From contig OZ038380.1 of NCBI GenBank assembly GCA_964036045.1, forward strand, positions 14,033,629 to 14,097,628: 64,000 nt of DNA, given 5' to 3'. Below the pieces are notes generated by a model. That model had not been told where the DNA came from and searched no databases. It was given only the letters and a program-made list of their open reading frames with translations. This DNA comes from Eutreptiella sp. 'Long Island Sound 2002'. Its lineage: Eukaryota > Euglenozoa > Euglenophyceae > Eutreptiales > Eutreptiaceae. This document shows, one piece after another, positions 1 to 10,449 of the stretch. The position numbers and the translations under genes are program-made. The number at the start of each line of letters is the position of its first letter. The first letter of the stretch is position 1.

Positions 1-302
1 GCCAGTGGTGGCATGCGGTTCAGAATTGGGTACGCACTTTTATGCTGTTCGGCAATTTGCTGTGTGGCACAACAGATTGTCCACTTGCACCTGGCCTGGC
101 TGTGCAACTGTGTCTGTTGCATCCAAGGCAATACATTTCTCTGTGTATTTCGCAGAATGCTTCGTGTTTCGGAATTTCAGGTTGTTCCTGCACCGCTGTG
201 AACCGCATGTACGGCCATGGATCCTTGACATGCGACTGGCCACAGTGTGCATGTCAATGTATGGGCCAGTTTCCAGCATCTGCACCCAGGAACCTGTGCC
301 GC
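1..302. other. unassigned sequence
   Basis: No recognisable gene. Short frames are open on both strands but show no family motifs and no consistent codon bias. Confidence 0.5.
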
Positions 303-600
303 CGAGGGACGCCCCCACACAGCGGCGGATGCACCCGAGTCCCCGCGGTCCTGCCTGGGCCGGGGAGGGATAGGGACGCCCCGTGGGGGTTAGGAGGGGA
401 CACCACACCACCCACCCCCACACAGCGGCGGATACACCCGAGTCCCTCCGGTCCTGCCTGGGCTGGGGAGGGATAGGGACGCCCCGTGGGGGTTATGAGG
501 GGACACCACACCACCCACCCCCACACAGCGGCGGATACACCCGAGTCCCTCCGGTCCTGCCTGGGCCGGGGAGGGATAGGGGCGCCCCGTGGGGGTTTTG
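303..600. repeat. 103-bp tandem repeat, about 3 copies
   Basis: The block containing GCCCCGTGGGGGTT recurs at about 376, 479 and 582, giving a period of 103 bp. Each unit carries the sequence ACACAGCGGCGGAT and ends in a GGGGAGGGATAGGG box. The first unit is partial. Copies differ by a few substitutions only. The repeat keeps several frames open, so the ORFs across it should not be read as proteins. Confidence 0.9.
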
Positions 601-1250
601 GGGGTACTGCCACCAACTGCAGGCAGTGCTGCCTCAACAGAAAGGCAGTGTTGCTGCAGTCCACTGGCAGTGCTGCAGTGTTGGGATGCAGTGCGGCAGC
701 ATTCCAAAGGCATGCAGCATTGCAGAGGCGGTGGCACCACTGTTTGAAGGCAGTGCTGCCACATTGCGAAGGCACTACCGCTGCCATGTGAAGTCAGTGC
801 TGCCACCAACAGAAGGCAGTGCTGCCCCATTGGGAAGGCAGTGTCACTGTCCAACAACAGTGCTGCTGCCGTCCACAGGCAGTGTTGTTGGAGTCCACTG
901 GCAGTGCGGCAGTGTTGGGATGCAGTGCTGCAGCATTTCAAAGGCATGCAGCATTCCAGAGGCAGTGGCACCGGTAGTGCCACATTGTGAAGGCACCGCC
1001 GCTGCCATGTGAAGGCAGTGCTGCCACCAACTGCAGGCAATGCTGCCTCATTGGGAAGGCAGTGTCACTGTCCAAAAACAGTGCTGCTGCCGTCCACAGG
1101 CACTGTTGCTGCAGTCCACTGGCAGCGCTGCAGTGTTGGGATGCAGTGCTGCAGCATTCCAAAGGCATGCAGCATTGCAGAGGCAGTGGCACCACTGTTG
1201 GAAGGCAGTGCTGCCTCATTGTGAAGGCACTGCCGCTGCCATGTGAAGGC
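601..1250. repeat. minisatellite with 220-235-bp higher-order period
   Basis: Short units built on GGCAGTGCTGC alternate with boxes such as GGGATGCAGTGCTGCAGC. The string CCACTGGCAG marks successive higher-order units at 661, 895 and 1116, so the periods are 234 and 221 bp. The core is close to a palindrome (GCAG-TG-CTGC). No protein is supported here. Confidence 0.85.
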
Positions 1251-1782
1251 TCCGCGCACGGACACCTTCGGCAGAAGTGCCGTGCGCCGGGGGAGGGGGG
1301 GGGGCCGGGCCACGGACCAAGCCCCCGTGATCCGCCGGCCAAACGCCGCCCAGTCGGTAGTACTTGGCGGCTAAGGGCCCACACCCGTGAGACTGCGTCC
1401 CCCTTCCCTTGGGGGGGTGGTGGACCGTGCCGGAAGTGGAGCCGGCGCTCCGCCTCGCCCCCCATTCCGTGCCCCTGGGAGGGGATCCGGCTACGTGTAG
1501 GGCGGGGGTGCATGCACGTAGCGCGGACTAGGGGACAAGGGGAGGAGACGAAGAGGAGAGCCGCCGCCATGATGCTTAGCCGGACGGGTTGGGATGAAAC
1601 CTCCCTCCCGGTTGCTTACCAGACCGTGGAGGGCCGGCGGGCACCATGGGGATGTGCCGCGGGGGCGCCCTACCGGGGGACCGCATCTCCTCCTCCTCCT
1701 GTGTGTGTGTGTGTGTGTGTGCTGGTGGGTGTGCGTGTGGGTGTGGGTTTGGGTGTAGGTGTGGGTGTGGGTGTAAGTATGG

Positions 1783-1835
<53 letters not shown>

Positions 1836-2271
1836 AATTGCCAATTGCCCCGCAACAGGGTCGATTCACTAAAATTCAGTTCATGCCTGTGGCAGTTCTT
1901 GAGGTGTCTTTGTACACACTTTGAGTACAGATTGGGGCTGGTTCATGGGTCACATCAATACAATGTGTCTCGGCAGCCTGTTTGACTCTAGTCTGGCTCG
2001 GGGTCCGGTATGTCCATCGGCGCATTGCGCATTTGCCGCCGCTTGTGGCATGTGTGTGTGTGTGTGTGTGTGTGTGCTCTGTGCTATTAACGAGGGTTGA
2101 TGGCTATTTATGTCTTGGCCGCTCTTGCGACGGGAGGTGTGCTATTAACGAGGGAGACCCATGTATGACTGCGTGCTGAGATTGGCTTGCCGAAGTGTAC
2201 ACCTGAGTGTGTACCTTATTGGTCTGCCTGTTCTCTGCGGTCAAAAAGTCAGAACCTCTGCGCCGTCATAC
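1251..2271. other. intergenic: GC-rich unique sequence plus (TG)n tracts
   Basis: Positions 1251-1690 are GC-rich with G runs and hold no recognisable gene. Positions 1700-1834 are an interrupted (TG)n/(GTGTGGGT)n tract, and 2048-2076 is a second (TG)n. Frames reading poly-Cys/Val or Thr/His here are microsatellite translations. Confidence 0.7.
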
Positions 2272-4001
2272 TTATGTGATTTCCGTGGAAGCTCTCCCGT
2301 GTTCTGCACCAAACAGAAGTCGGCTGACGTGCTCTGGCTCTCCCTCTCCCATCATCTCGCATGGCCGCGGGGCGGGGGGGGAGGGGGGGCATGGTGACCT
2401 GGGTCTCCGTCGTTTTGGGGCGGGCGGTGTGGCCGGTATGTGCGGGGAGCGCGCATGCTCCATGTGTGTGCGTGCGGGGCTACGGGCGGTGCGCAGCCGT
2501 TTAGCTAGTCGCGTGTCCGGCGCGGCTGGCCGCTTGCGCACCGGCGTGTGTACTTTGTGGTGCCCTCTGGCACAGCAGTTTCGGACCCCTCGTTGCATTC
2601 TGGTGCACCTGGCGCAGGCCGGCAGTCCATGCTGGCGACACGTGACTGACAGGGGCAGCCTGTCCACATATCCTGGCCGGTGATGTCCGAGGGCACAGCA
2701 CACGTCCCCTGACTTGCGCAGACGCTTGCATGTGATGCACGGTGCGCGCTGGTGTGTACTGCATAGGTCGAGAGCCCGTGCGCATGTATGTGGTGCCAGT
2801 GCTGTCACACATGCTTGCGGCGCCGGCGGCGCTGCGAACTTGCGTTGCCTGGTTGTCTGATATGGCGCCTGCGGGTTTTTGCCCTGCCCAATGACGGGGA
2901 AGAAGTTTGCGGCGAAGCCCCCCCCCCCCTTGGCGGTGTCCGAAGATGAGGGCATAAGCCCGGTGTTCAACGCTCCCATGAGGGCCCGCTGGGTCCGGGC
3001 CTCTTCCACTTCCGCTGGACTGCGCCTGTGTCTGTACACGTACGCGCGTGCCTTGTTCTGTCTGGAGTGTGCGCGCAAAGCCCATGTTTCTTCGCAGTAT
3101 TGACTGAGCTTAGCAATATGCCCCACCATGGCCTGTCTGGACACAAAATATGGGCGTCTGCTGAGTCCGCTTTGCTGAGGCCCCCCCAGCGGGACCAGAG
3201 AGTTCGCCCTGGTGATTACTTTAGCGGGGTGCAGGGCGCCCCGCGTAACCAATTTCTGCATGGTGCATAACGCCAGCCTGAGAACTCTGGCGCGCTCTTG
3301 CAGCGGCAGTGCTGTCCCTCTGTATTTGGCCTGTATTGCTGTAGGTAGAGTGCGCTGTGACGTTTCCTCGAAATCGAGCGCGAGCTCTATGAATGTGACT
3401 GTGCCTGGCTCGTTTGCCCAAACCAGCTGGCGCGTCCAGGACAAGAGATCTGCTAAGAAGGGTAGCTCCCAAGGCCAGGTTTTGGCTGTGGGCTTGGCGA
3501 GCGTCAGCGTGCCTAAATTTTCGGTGCGCGGGACCGGGCCCACCAGCTGCTGGTACGGATACCCTGTTTGTCTGACATGTCTGGCTGAGGGAAACAGCAT
3601 GGGGGCCTGCTCATCCCGAATCTTGCGGGCCGCAAGAATGGCCACATACATGGCATGTATGGCCTGTAAAAATTCCAGGCTGGTGTTGCGCTCCTGTCTG
3701 TTGACAGGCAGTGGCATGTCGGGCGCGAGGCCACACATGAGTAGGCAGGGGGGCCAGTGGGCAGTGCGTTCCAGTCCTGGAGACTGCTGAGCCAGGTGCT
3801 CAATATTGGGGGAGTGAGAGTCTCGGATGTTGTGCCATGCCTCACAGCTCCAAAGAATATGCTGCTCTGTCTCTGCGGCCTTACCGCAAAAGGGGCAGTC
3901 AGAGGTGGGCCGCAGGCCCTTTTGATGTGCGCGCAGCGCTGTCCAGACCCCCCCGGCAAGGATGGTGCGTAGCAGAGAGCGTTCGAGCTCTGACGTGAAA
4001 G
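2272..4001 (-). mobile_element. LINE (non-LTR retrotransposon) 3' ORF remnant, copy 1
   Basis: The minus frame encodes the region downstream of a non-LTR reverse transcriptase. Near its start lies a zinc finger of the form CX2CX8HX4C (CPFCGKAAETEQHILWSC), typical of the post-RT tail of LINE proteins. About 350 residues with conserved blocks follow (LVGPxPR, then ELALDFEETSQRTLP, then LPLQERARVLR, then RRPYF), then two Cys-rich modules (CITC...CC; CARC...CC) and a basic tail. The same blocks recur in copy 2 (8326-9057), which shows this is a family domain. No RT precedes it: the frame runs upstream into a (CA)n tract at 4002-4036, so the copy is 5'-truncated. It is not a host gene. Confidence 0.75.

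Positions 4002-4036
<35 letters not shown>
4002..4036. repeat. (TG)n microsatellite at LINE truncation point
   Basis: A pure TG run abuts the point where the LINE coding homology stops. Confidence 0.9.
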
Positions 4037-4037
<1 letters not shown>

Positions 4038-4422
4038 TTGTACCATTTTTACCAGGTCTCCCGGTTGAGCCCGTATAGGCCACACTGGCGTCCTCGGGTC
4101 GGGTCGCTTACCCCATCATAGCAGGCCCACGGTGCAGGCCAGGGGTGTGAGTGCGTCCCTGTGTTACCCCTCGACCAGTGCGATATGCACTTGGGCCAGA
4201 GCCTGGCTCGCTGCCCCAGGACCACCCTGGAAGTGGGGTGGTGGCTCCGTGGCTTCCGCCGGGCCAGCTCCACGGCATGAGTTCGACAAGCCCGTCATCG
4301 CCATGTTGCCCCGTGTGTTGTGTGTGTATTGGGGCTTCCACAGCTGGTGGTGCTCGCGGCAGCGAGGCGGCCTCCATGGCCTACTCATTTGGCGATTTCC
4401 CCAGAAAGGATGCCCTTGACGC

Positions 4423-4480
4423 AGGGCTGCCGCCGCCCGCCTCCAGACATGCCCGCTCCGGGGATCGAACCCACGACCTT
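4423..4480 (-). repeat. tRNA-like T-arm / pol III B box, possible SINE head remnant
   Basis: The minus strand reads GGGTTCGATCCCCGG, a good match to a tRNA T-arm/B box (GGTTCGANTCC). The A-box side is replaced by a (CA)n tract, so this is not a functional tRNA gene. A tRNA-derived SINE fragment is the likeliest reading. Confidence 0.35.
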
Positions 4481-4522
<42 letters not shown>

Positions 4523-4574
4523 CGCCCAAGTCTTTCAATCAAAGCTCAAATTGCATGGTTCAACATTCCTACGC

Positions 4575-4693
4575 TGTGTGTGGGTGTGGGTGTGGGTGTG
4601 GGTGTGGGTGTGGGTGTGGGTGTGGGTGTGGGTGTGGGTGTGGGTGTGGGTGTGGGTGTGGGTGTGGGTGTGGGTGTGGGTGTGGGTGTGGGT
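4575..4693. repeat. (TGTGGG)n hexamer array
   Basis: About 19 near-perfect copies of TGTGGG. It is G-rich and telomere-like in composition but does not match any common telomere unit (TTAGGG, TTTAGGG, TTTTAGGG). Reading frames across it are Val-Gly or Pro-His artefacts. Confidence 0.9.
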
Positions 4694-5266
4694 ATGGACT
4701 GGATTGGATTGGATTGGAGTTTCGCTCTTTTTCGGAGGGCCATCCCGGGGGCACAGGCCACGCAGCCAACGAGGCTAGTGATTCTGAAATGCGAACAGCC
4801 CCTGCACACCATGAGACACCTAGCTGCCGTCTCAGCCACACAAGCACAGTCCACAGCATGCACAGCACCGCCGCAGGGACCCAGACATGGCGCCCCACAC
4901 ACGCATGACACGCTAATTGATAGCCATAGGGGCACTCAGCAGGGGCCGCACTCACTCACGCTGTTAGCTGTAGGGGCCAGAGCTGGTGCCCCACCTGCAC
5001 TGCAACTCGCTTCTCTGCCGGAGGGCCCAAAGCCGGTGCCCCATACACTCACATCACATCCGCGGCACAGGGGGCAGCACCTTGCACCACCGCTGCAACC
5101 TCCCTCGCAAGAGCAACAAGACTGCAGGGGAGTTGTTCATTTAGAAGGTGCATCAATCAGGCTGCCCTCTGAGCACTCAGGGTAGGAGGTAGGTGGGGGA
5201 TGGGCGGCTGAGTCGCCTTGAGATGACCGTTGAATCCATGCGTAAACACACACAAGCATCACACAC

Positions 5267-5557
5267 CTGTGCCCGTGTCTGCTCCAACTGCAGCGCCACA
5301 CTATTGATCTGAGCCTTTGTGGTGTAGATGCGGCTCTTGGCCTTGCGAGAGCGGACCAGCTCAGTCGCCAAAATGCGCACCACCTGCGGCTCATTCTTCT
5401 TGGCGGCCTCACGAACGCTGCGCGTGATCTTCTGCTCCTCAACTGTTATGGCCCGGATCTGCCGGTCCAGGGCCCTGTCCTCCTGCCTCAGCTTCAGCCG
5501 CCATTGCCGGGCCTGCTCTGCAGGATCGGGGGGTTTGCCGAAAAGCCTCTGCAACAT
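5267..5557 (-). CDS. VPS24: VPS24/CHMP3, ESCRT-III subunit, first coding exon
   Basis: This exon encodes 97 residues that match the N-terminal core of VPS24/CHMP3, the ESCRT-III filament protein that acts in endosomal sorting and membrane scission. Visible family signatures are the start MLQRLFGKPPDP, the basic helix 1 with LDRQIRAI, the EAAKKN turn, LVRSRKAKSRIY and KAQINSV. The start is the ATG at 5557; a GTG just upstream is not needed. The exon ends CAG with a GT donor at 5266-5265, phase 0. The usual protein is about 210-220 residues, so the C-terminal half (helices 3-5 and MIM region) is missing from the visible sequence. It either lies beyond position 1, behind an intron longer than 5 kb that contains the copy 1 LINE, or has been lost. 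Confidence 0.85.
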
Positions 5558-5659
5558 CACGGGTCCCGATCACATGAGCAAATCCATTTTGCAGTGGGCA
5601 GTCCACTGAAAATTGGTGAACACAAACAAATACAGACACTCAGAAAGGGCCGGCAGTTG

Positions 5660-5776
5660 AAGGGTAACAACAACAACAACCACAACAGCAACATCAACAA
5701 CAACAACAGCAACCACAACAACAAGAACAACAACAACCACAACAACAACAACAACAACAATAACAACAATAACAAT

Positions 5777-5807
<31 letters not shown>

Positions 5808-5836
5808 GCAACCACAACAACAATAACAACAACAAT

Positions 5837-5886
<50 letters not shown>

Positions 5887-6020
5887 CCACCACCACCACA
5901 TGAACAACGACACCAGCAACCACAACAACCACAGCAACAACATCAACAGCTGCAGCAGCAGCAGTAACAACAGCAACAGCAACAACAATAACCACAACGA
6001 CAGCAAAACAACAACAGTAG
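5660..6020. repeat. (AAC)n trinucleotide tract
   Basis: About 360 bp of AAC/CAA repeats with scattered AGC, ATA and CCA variants. It lies just upstream of the VPS24 start. Poly-Asn and poly-Leu frames across it are artefacts. Confidence 0.9.
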
Positions 6021-6890
6021 GAGCAGCAGCAGCCTGCTACCAGGTTAACAAGCCTGTTGCCACCAGCAGTTGGGAGTAAGCTGAGCCCCACTTCCTGTCT
6101 ATCTGTACTACAGAACAAACTGATGTGGTACTTGGACTCCTCCTTCTGACTCCTCAGTAGCCTCAGGTTGTGGACTAGATTGTGGGATGCAGTGGCAAAT
6201 ACACTTCATGTCCAGTAGAAGGGCTACACTGTGCAGTGTCTTGCATCTTTTAGAAATCCATAATATTTGGCAGACTGTACCAAATGGAGTTGGACAATGG
6301 CTCTCAGGAGGTCAGTCTCCGCCCCAAACACTGTAGGTGTACCTTCATGCCTAGTGGCACCTGGATTCAGTTGTATTGGCGCACTACACGCGCACTGCAC
6401 TAGCTCTCATAGGTATCCAAGTCCTTGTGTTTGTACTTGTAGGAAATGCACCAATGCCCAGAAGTTCTGGAATGCAACAAAACTGTTACCCTGACCATGC
6501 TTTGGCTACTAATTGTGACTCTGAAGTTCTGGAGTACAATGGAAATGTGGCCCTGACCATGACGTTGCTGCCACCAAGCACCAACTGCCACCAAGCACCA
6601 ATTGCCACCCTGAGATTCAATGGACGGAGTAGATTTGCGTGGCACACCATTTCAACCCAAACCACAGGGACAGGACCTCGCATTTCACGACCCAATTTGT
6701 GCGAAAAATTGCCTAATTTTAGAGCCTCAAGCGCAACACTTAATTGAAAAATTTGTGTTCATTCTTTTTTTTCTGTTTGCCCATTGTGGTCCCCTTACTA
6801 ATTTTGGCAAAATATTCATATTTCCCCAAGATCCCAAAAATACCATCCCCAGTCCTAAACCATAGAAAAGACTTGGTATTCATGGGCCAC
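6021..6890. other. intergenic, AT-richer unique sequence
   Basis: No gene recognised. It contains short direct repeats (GCACCAACTGCCACCAAGCACCAATTGCCACC near 6578-6609) and several poly-A/T runs. Confidence 0.5.
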
Positions 6891-6899
6891 AAAAAAGAA

Positions 6900-7160
6900 A
6901 AAAAGAAGAAAAGGGAACCGCCAAATTCCAGGGTTCCAAAAGTTGCAGAAACAGGTCAGCCTGTTTAGGTCCTGCACGCTGTGCGTACAGGGGTCAGCGC
7001 AGAAGCAGGAGCAGGACGTGGCAGAGCCACTGTGCCGCCCCCCAAGCCTAACCCTTAGTGTACACGGCGCGAGAGAAGGACCCGCGCCAAGGGCTCAGGT
7101 GTCTTCACTGCTGGCCCTTCCGTGCCCCTTGCCCGGGGCCCAGATCCTCTCGGGGGTGCA
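6900..7160 (-). repeat. LINE 3'-terminal repeat, copy also at 12692-12920
   Basis: The segment beginning TTCCAAAAGTTGC is colinear with 12692-12920. Shared landmarks are the CTGCACGCT box, GTCAGCG, AGAAGGACCC/GGAAGGACCC and CCAAGGGCTCA. A third short copy of the terminal box is at 45612-45640. On the minus strand these lie at the 3' ends of LINE-type sequence, so they are best read as the family's 3' terminus. Confidence 0.7.
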
Positions 7161-8325
7161 GACTCACTCCCCTTCCCCTCATCCCCTAACGGCATCACTG
7201 CATTCGATCTGGTGAAGCCCAGAGCGAAAAGGCACCCCCGTTGTCCCCCGTCCCCTCTTGGGCTTGCTTGGGGTTGAGAGCCCTGGTGACCCGGCTTGCA
7301 CCGGTCGCTTGCCCGCGGCTGTGGGGCGGCGGTGTGCCGGGGGTTGGCTGAGGTCCCCTTTCCCCCCCCCCCCCCTCCCTTGCGGGGCTGCCCACTGGCT
7401 GCCCTTCTGTGCTTCCGCTCCCTGGAGTGGGCGCTCCAGTTCTGGTGGCGGTTGCGATGCTGTTGCGGCCGCCCCTCCCTCTGCCGGTGCCTGGCCGGAG
7501 GCGGAGGTGGGGGGGTTGGGGGCGAGGTCCGCTGCCGCGCCCTTCTGGAACGTGTGATGGGAGACGGGGGAGGGTGCGGAGAGTCCGCTCCTCGGCCCCT
7601 GCTCAGGGAGCGGGGTGGCCGGTAAGTGGGGGGCGAGATCCTGCGGCCGTGATCCCCCTTCTGCGTGCTTGGCTGCCTTGTAGCGCTTCGGTTGGCGCTG
7701 GGTCCCTTCCGCGGAGTCCCCCGCCGACGTTCGCTTCCTGCCCTTGCCCGGTTTCGTCCGGGTGCCTTGCTCCTGTGCCGCCGACGAAGGGGCTGACGGC
7801 GCGGTCTGGTCCTCTCTGTCGGTCTCGTCCTAGTTCTCTGGCTCACTTGGCCGCCGCAGCCAGCCATGCATGCCTCGGGCCGCGGAGACCCGCTCCGCCT
7901 GCGGCAGCCTCCGCATGCCTGGCCGCGTGACGTACAATCCCCGGCCCGTGGGCGCTCCTGTTGCCTTGGGGTGGCCTGCGTGTCCGTACCAGCAGCAGTT
8001 TGCAAACCCCCTGGCCCGTCGCCCGGCAGCGCTCGCATGACAGGGCCCCATGCATGGGGCAGAGCCCCCCTGTGGAGCCATGTCCCTTGCCTAGCCCGTG
8101 CCGAGAGGAGAGGACCCCCTACGCGGTTGCTGGTTGCGCCGCTCCCGAGTTGGCAGCGCCGGCGGGCAGCGCGGCCATCGTTGTGCCCGCTGGTACGGCC
8201 GAAGGGGGGCCTTGCCTGCTGGTGCTGGAGGAAAGAATCCTCCCAAGAAATCAGCCATTGGTGCCGCGTGCAGGGGCCTGCTCAGCCGCCGTTGCCACTG
8301 CGTGACTCAGTGCGCTGCTAAGCCC
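7161..8325 (-). pseudogene. LINE copy 2 Arg/Pro-rich C-terminal tail
   Basis: The minus frames hold a long Arg/Pro/Gly-rich stretch. Near 7850-8060 are remnants of the Cys modules seen in copy 1 (CERC...G...CCWYGH split over two frames). The low-complexity part has weak protein evidence and is assigned only by colinearity with copy 1. Confidence 0.4.
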
Positions 8326-9057
8326 TCAAGCACTCGCACCATTTTGCCGGTGGGCGGCAAAGTAGGGTCGCCCCTTCAGTCCAAGGCACGTACGACCCCC
8401 TAATGCAATTAGGGAGTGGCACTTGGGGGTCTCCTCCGCAGGTAGGAGGCGGCCCACCAGCAGATGCGGCTGGAGCGCCCGAGCCGCCTGCCGTAGGACA
8501 GCCGCTCGTTCTTGTAGCAGAAGCAAAGTCATCCGCATGGTGTGCTCCGGGCGCGCGGGCAGCGACCGACCCGAAGTGGCCTCAAGATCCATTGCGAGCT
8601 CCGCGTACGACACCTCGCCCTCGCGCCAACGCAGCATGGAAGCCCATGAGACGAGGTTTGCGGCCAGCTGCCGGTCCCACCTCCATCTGCGGGGTAAACG
8701 TGGAGCCAACCGCAGTTGTGGACCTCGGTCCGGCCGCGGCAGCGGACCGACAAGGTCCTGCCATGGGTACGTGCGCCCCCGTCCCGGCCGCGGCATGTCC
8801 GGAAAGAGGAGCCCAACGTGGCCCCTGTTGGACGCGGCTTGCTCTGCCCTCATGCGTGCCATGAGTACCGACAAGGCCAACCCAAACAAACTGTAGACAA
8901 ACTCGTCCACTTGTTTTGGGTCGACTCCTTCCGTGTCCCAAGAGGGAACCAGACAAGCATGCTGCAAGCAAGCTGGCCAGTTATCGACTACCGTGCTCAG
9001 AGCAGGTAGGTTGCCCGTGGAAGCGTGCGAGGCCCGTCCGGCATGCCCGCCGGTCAA
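8326..9057 (-). pseudogene. LINE copy 2 post-RT C-terminal domain
   Basis: An open frame of about 240 residues is homologous to copy 1. Shared blocks include PWQDLVGPLPR, then ELAMDLEATSGRSLP, then LLLQERAAVLR, then SLIALGG and RPYF. The CX2CX8HX4C zinc finger that should precede it is not present, which suggests a deletion near 9060. Function in the element is unknown. Confidence 0.7.
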
Positions 9058-9076
9058 TGGTCCCCGCCAGCCCCCC

Positions 9077-9799
9077 CTATGTCTGTGGCCGCCGCGTCTC
9101 TAACCGCAGTAGTGCCGCCCGTCGCAGTGACTCCCGTATGCGGTGTCGCAGCAGGGCCCAGTCCTCAGCCACTAGGTCCAACGGCTTGCCCTGCCCCGGT
9201 ACGCGCCACCGCCACCATACCCCCATGGGGGCCCATCCCAGGGCCCTCGCCGTGCGGACAGCGCGTCCCGCGGGCCCGTGTAGCGGAGGTGCATCCCTGC
9301 ATTCCCAGATGGCCTGCATGAGGACCTGCGTAGCCTCGGGCACCTAGGCCACCTGGGCCATCCAAACCAACCTCTCGTACTTGGTACGCATGGTGGGGGA
9401 CGTGCGATGGCCGGGCGTAAGGAGGCTAAACACCACCTCCTTGGCCCTGCCGGGCCTGGTGGGACCCCAAATGGCGCGGACTGTTTGGGTTTCCAGCCGC
9501 GCCAAGTCGACGTCCGCAGTGTCAGCTAGCTGCACACCATGCAGTGCCACTGCCATGGCTAGCGAGCCTGCCACCGTGGAGCGGCGCTGGAGGGAGGTGA
9601 GTTGTGGCATGCGCCGCAGCACGCTGGCTTCTCGCTGGATGCGGTCCTTAAGCAAAAGACCCGTCCCTCTTGCCGGGGGGACCCGGATGCCAATGCCCAG
9701 GCGCCGGAATTCCGTCTCCTCCGGGATAGGCACTCCCAGTAGCTGGATGGGCTGACCAGCGTCACTGTCCGGGGTCCACTTTAGCACAAACGAGAGCAC
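9077..9799 (-). pseudogene. LINE copy 2 RT thumb and post-RT linker
   Basis: Two adjoining minus segments. 9799-9344 has the LINE thumb pattern FRRLGIGIRV, then RRMPQLTSLQRRSTVAGSLA, then LARLETQTVRAIWG. 9343-9077 continues with WRWRVPGQGKPLDLVAEDW. A stop (about 9344) separates them. Confidence 0.7.
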
Positions 9800-10284
9800 A
9801 CAAGCACAGACGCCGAAGCAGCCCAGACTTCACGAAACCCACCCCTTCCACATCAAGGCCGCACTGGGCCATCACACAGAAGGCCCCTATCATTTTGGGC
9901 AGCCCCACCTCCCCATCCACCGGCACCCCAAACTTCTTGGTAAATGTAGCCTCCCACTCCTTTCTCCTGTCCATCAACACTGACAATGTCATCTCAACTG
10001 GCGACGTGGCCCTCGCAATTTCGATGAGGGGCACCGAATCAATGAAGGTGGAGCAAATACTGCCCCTGGCAAATGCCGTGAAATCTGACACTGACATCAC
10101 TACTGGCCGGGTCGTTTCCTAGTATCACGGAGTTTGACTCTACGTGTGACCCTCGTCTGGCCTGCAAGCTCAAAAGCAAAAAATGCTCTACGACAAAAAC
10201 GCACACATGCACACCACACACACGCACACACACACACCACAAGCAGAGCTAAACCATAGATCAGAACGAGATCTAAGAACCGTG
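9800..10284. other. insertion within LINE palm/thumb junction
   Basis: About 485 bp separates the RT residues VNVGKST (ending about 10285) from SFVLKW (starting about 9790), which should be nearly adjacent. It contains a (CA)n tract (10200-10240) and a minus frame of about 110 residues (10097-9762) with no recognised family. No target-site duplication could be fixed. Confidence 0.5.
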
Positions 10285-10449
10285 GACTTGCCCACATTGA
10301 CATCCTGCCCAGTCAATTGGAGCCACTTCTCGGTGGCCGGGACTGTGCGCCGCAGTGCTGCCGCACTGGGTGCGACCACCTCCGTGTCGTCAGCATAGCC
10401 TCCGGCCCCGATGTCCGCCCTTCCTGGTCCTTGCTGCTCAAGCACCACC
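10285..10449 (-). pseudogene. LINE copy 2 RT palm segment with YADD
   Basis: The minus frame carries GAGGYADDTEVV, the catalytic motif C of non-LTR reverse transcriptases. It is followed by AALRRTVPATEKWLQLTGQD and VNVGKS, the usual spacing to motif D/E in this group. Confidence 0.8.

Larger units (their letters stand above)
4084..5266. other. intergenic / putative VPS24 intron 1 sequence
   Basis: Holds a tRNA-like B box (4440-4476), (TG)n at 4481-4520, (TGTGGG)n at 4575-4693 and a short shared repeat end at 4694-4770. The rest (4780-5266) has no recognisable coding signal; no second VPS24 exon was found in any minus frame. Confidence 0.55.

Noticed and set aside
1700-1840. Cys/Val- and Thr/His-repeat proteins
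   Set aside because: Direct translations of (TG)n microsatellites; the same applies at 4481-4700, 14900-15150, 51460-51572 and 63750-63900.
5570-6118. Poly-Asn or poly-Leu/Val proteins
   Set aside because: Translations of the (AAC)n tract with no flanking conserved domain.
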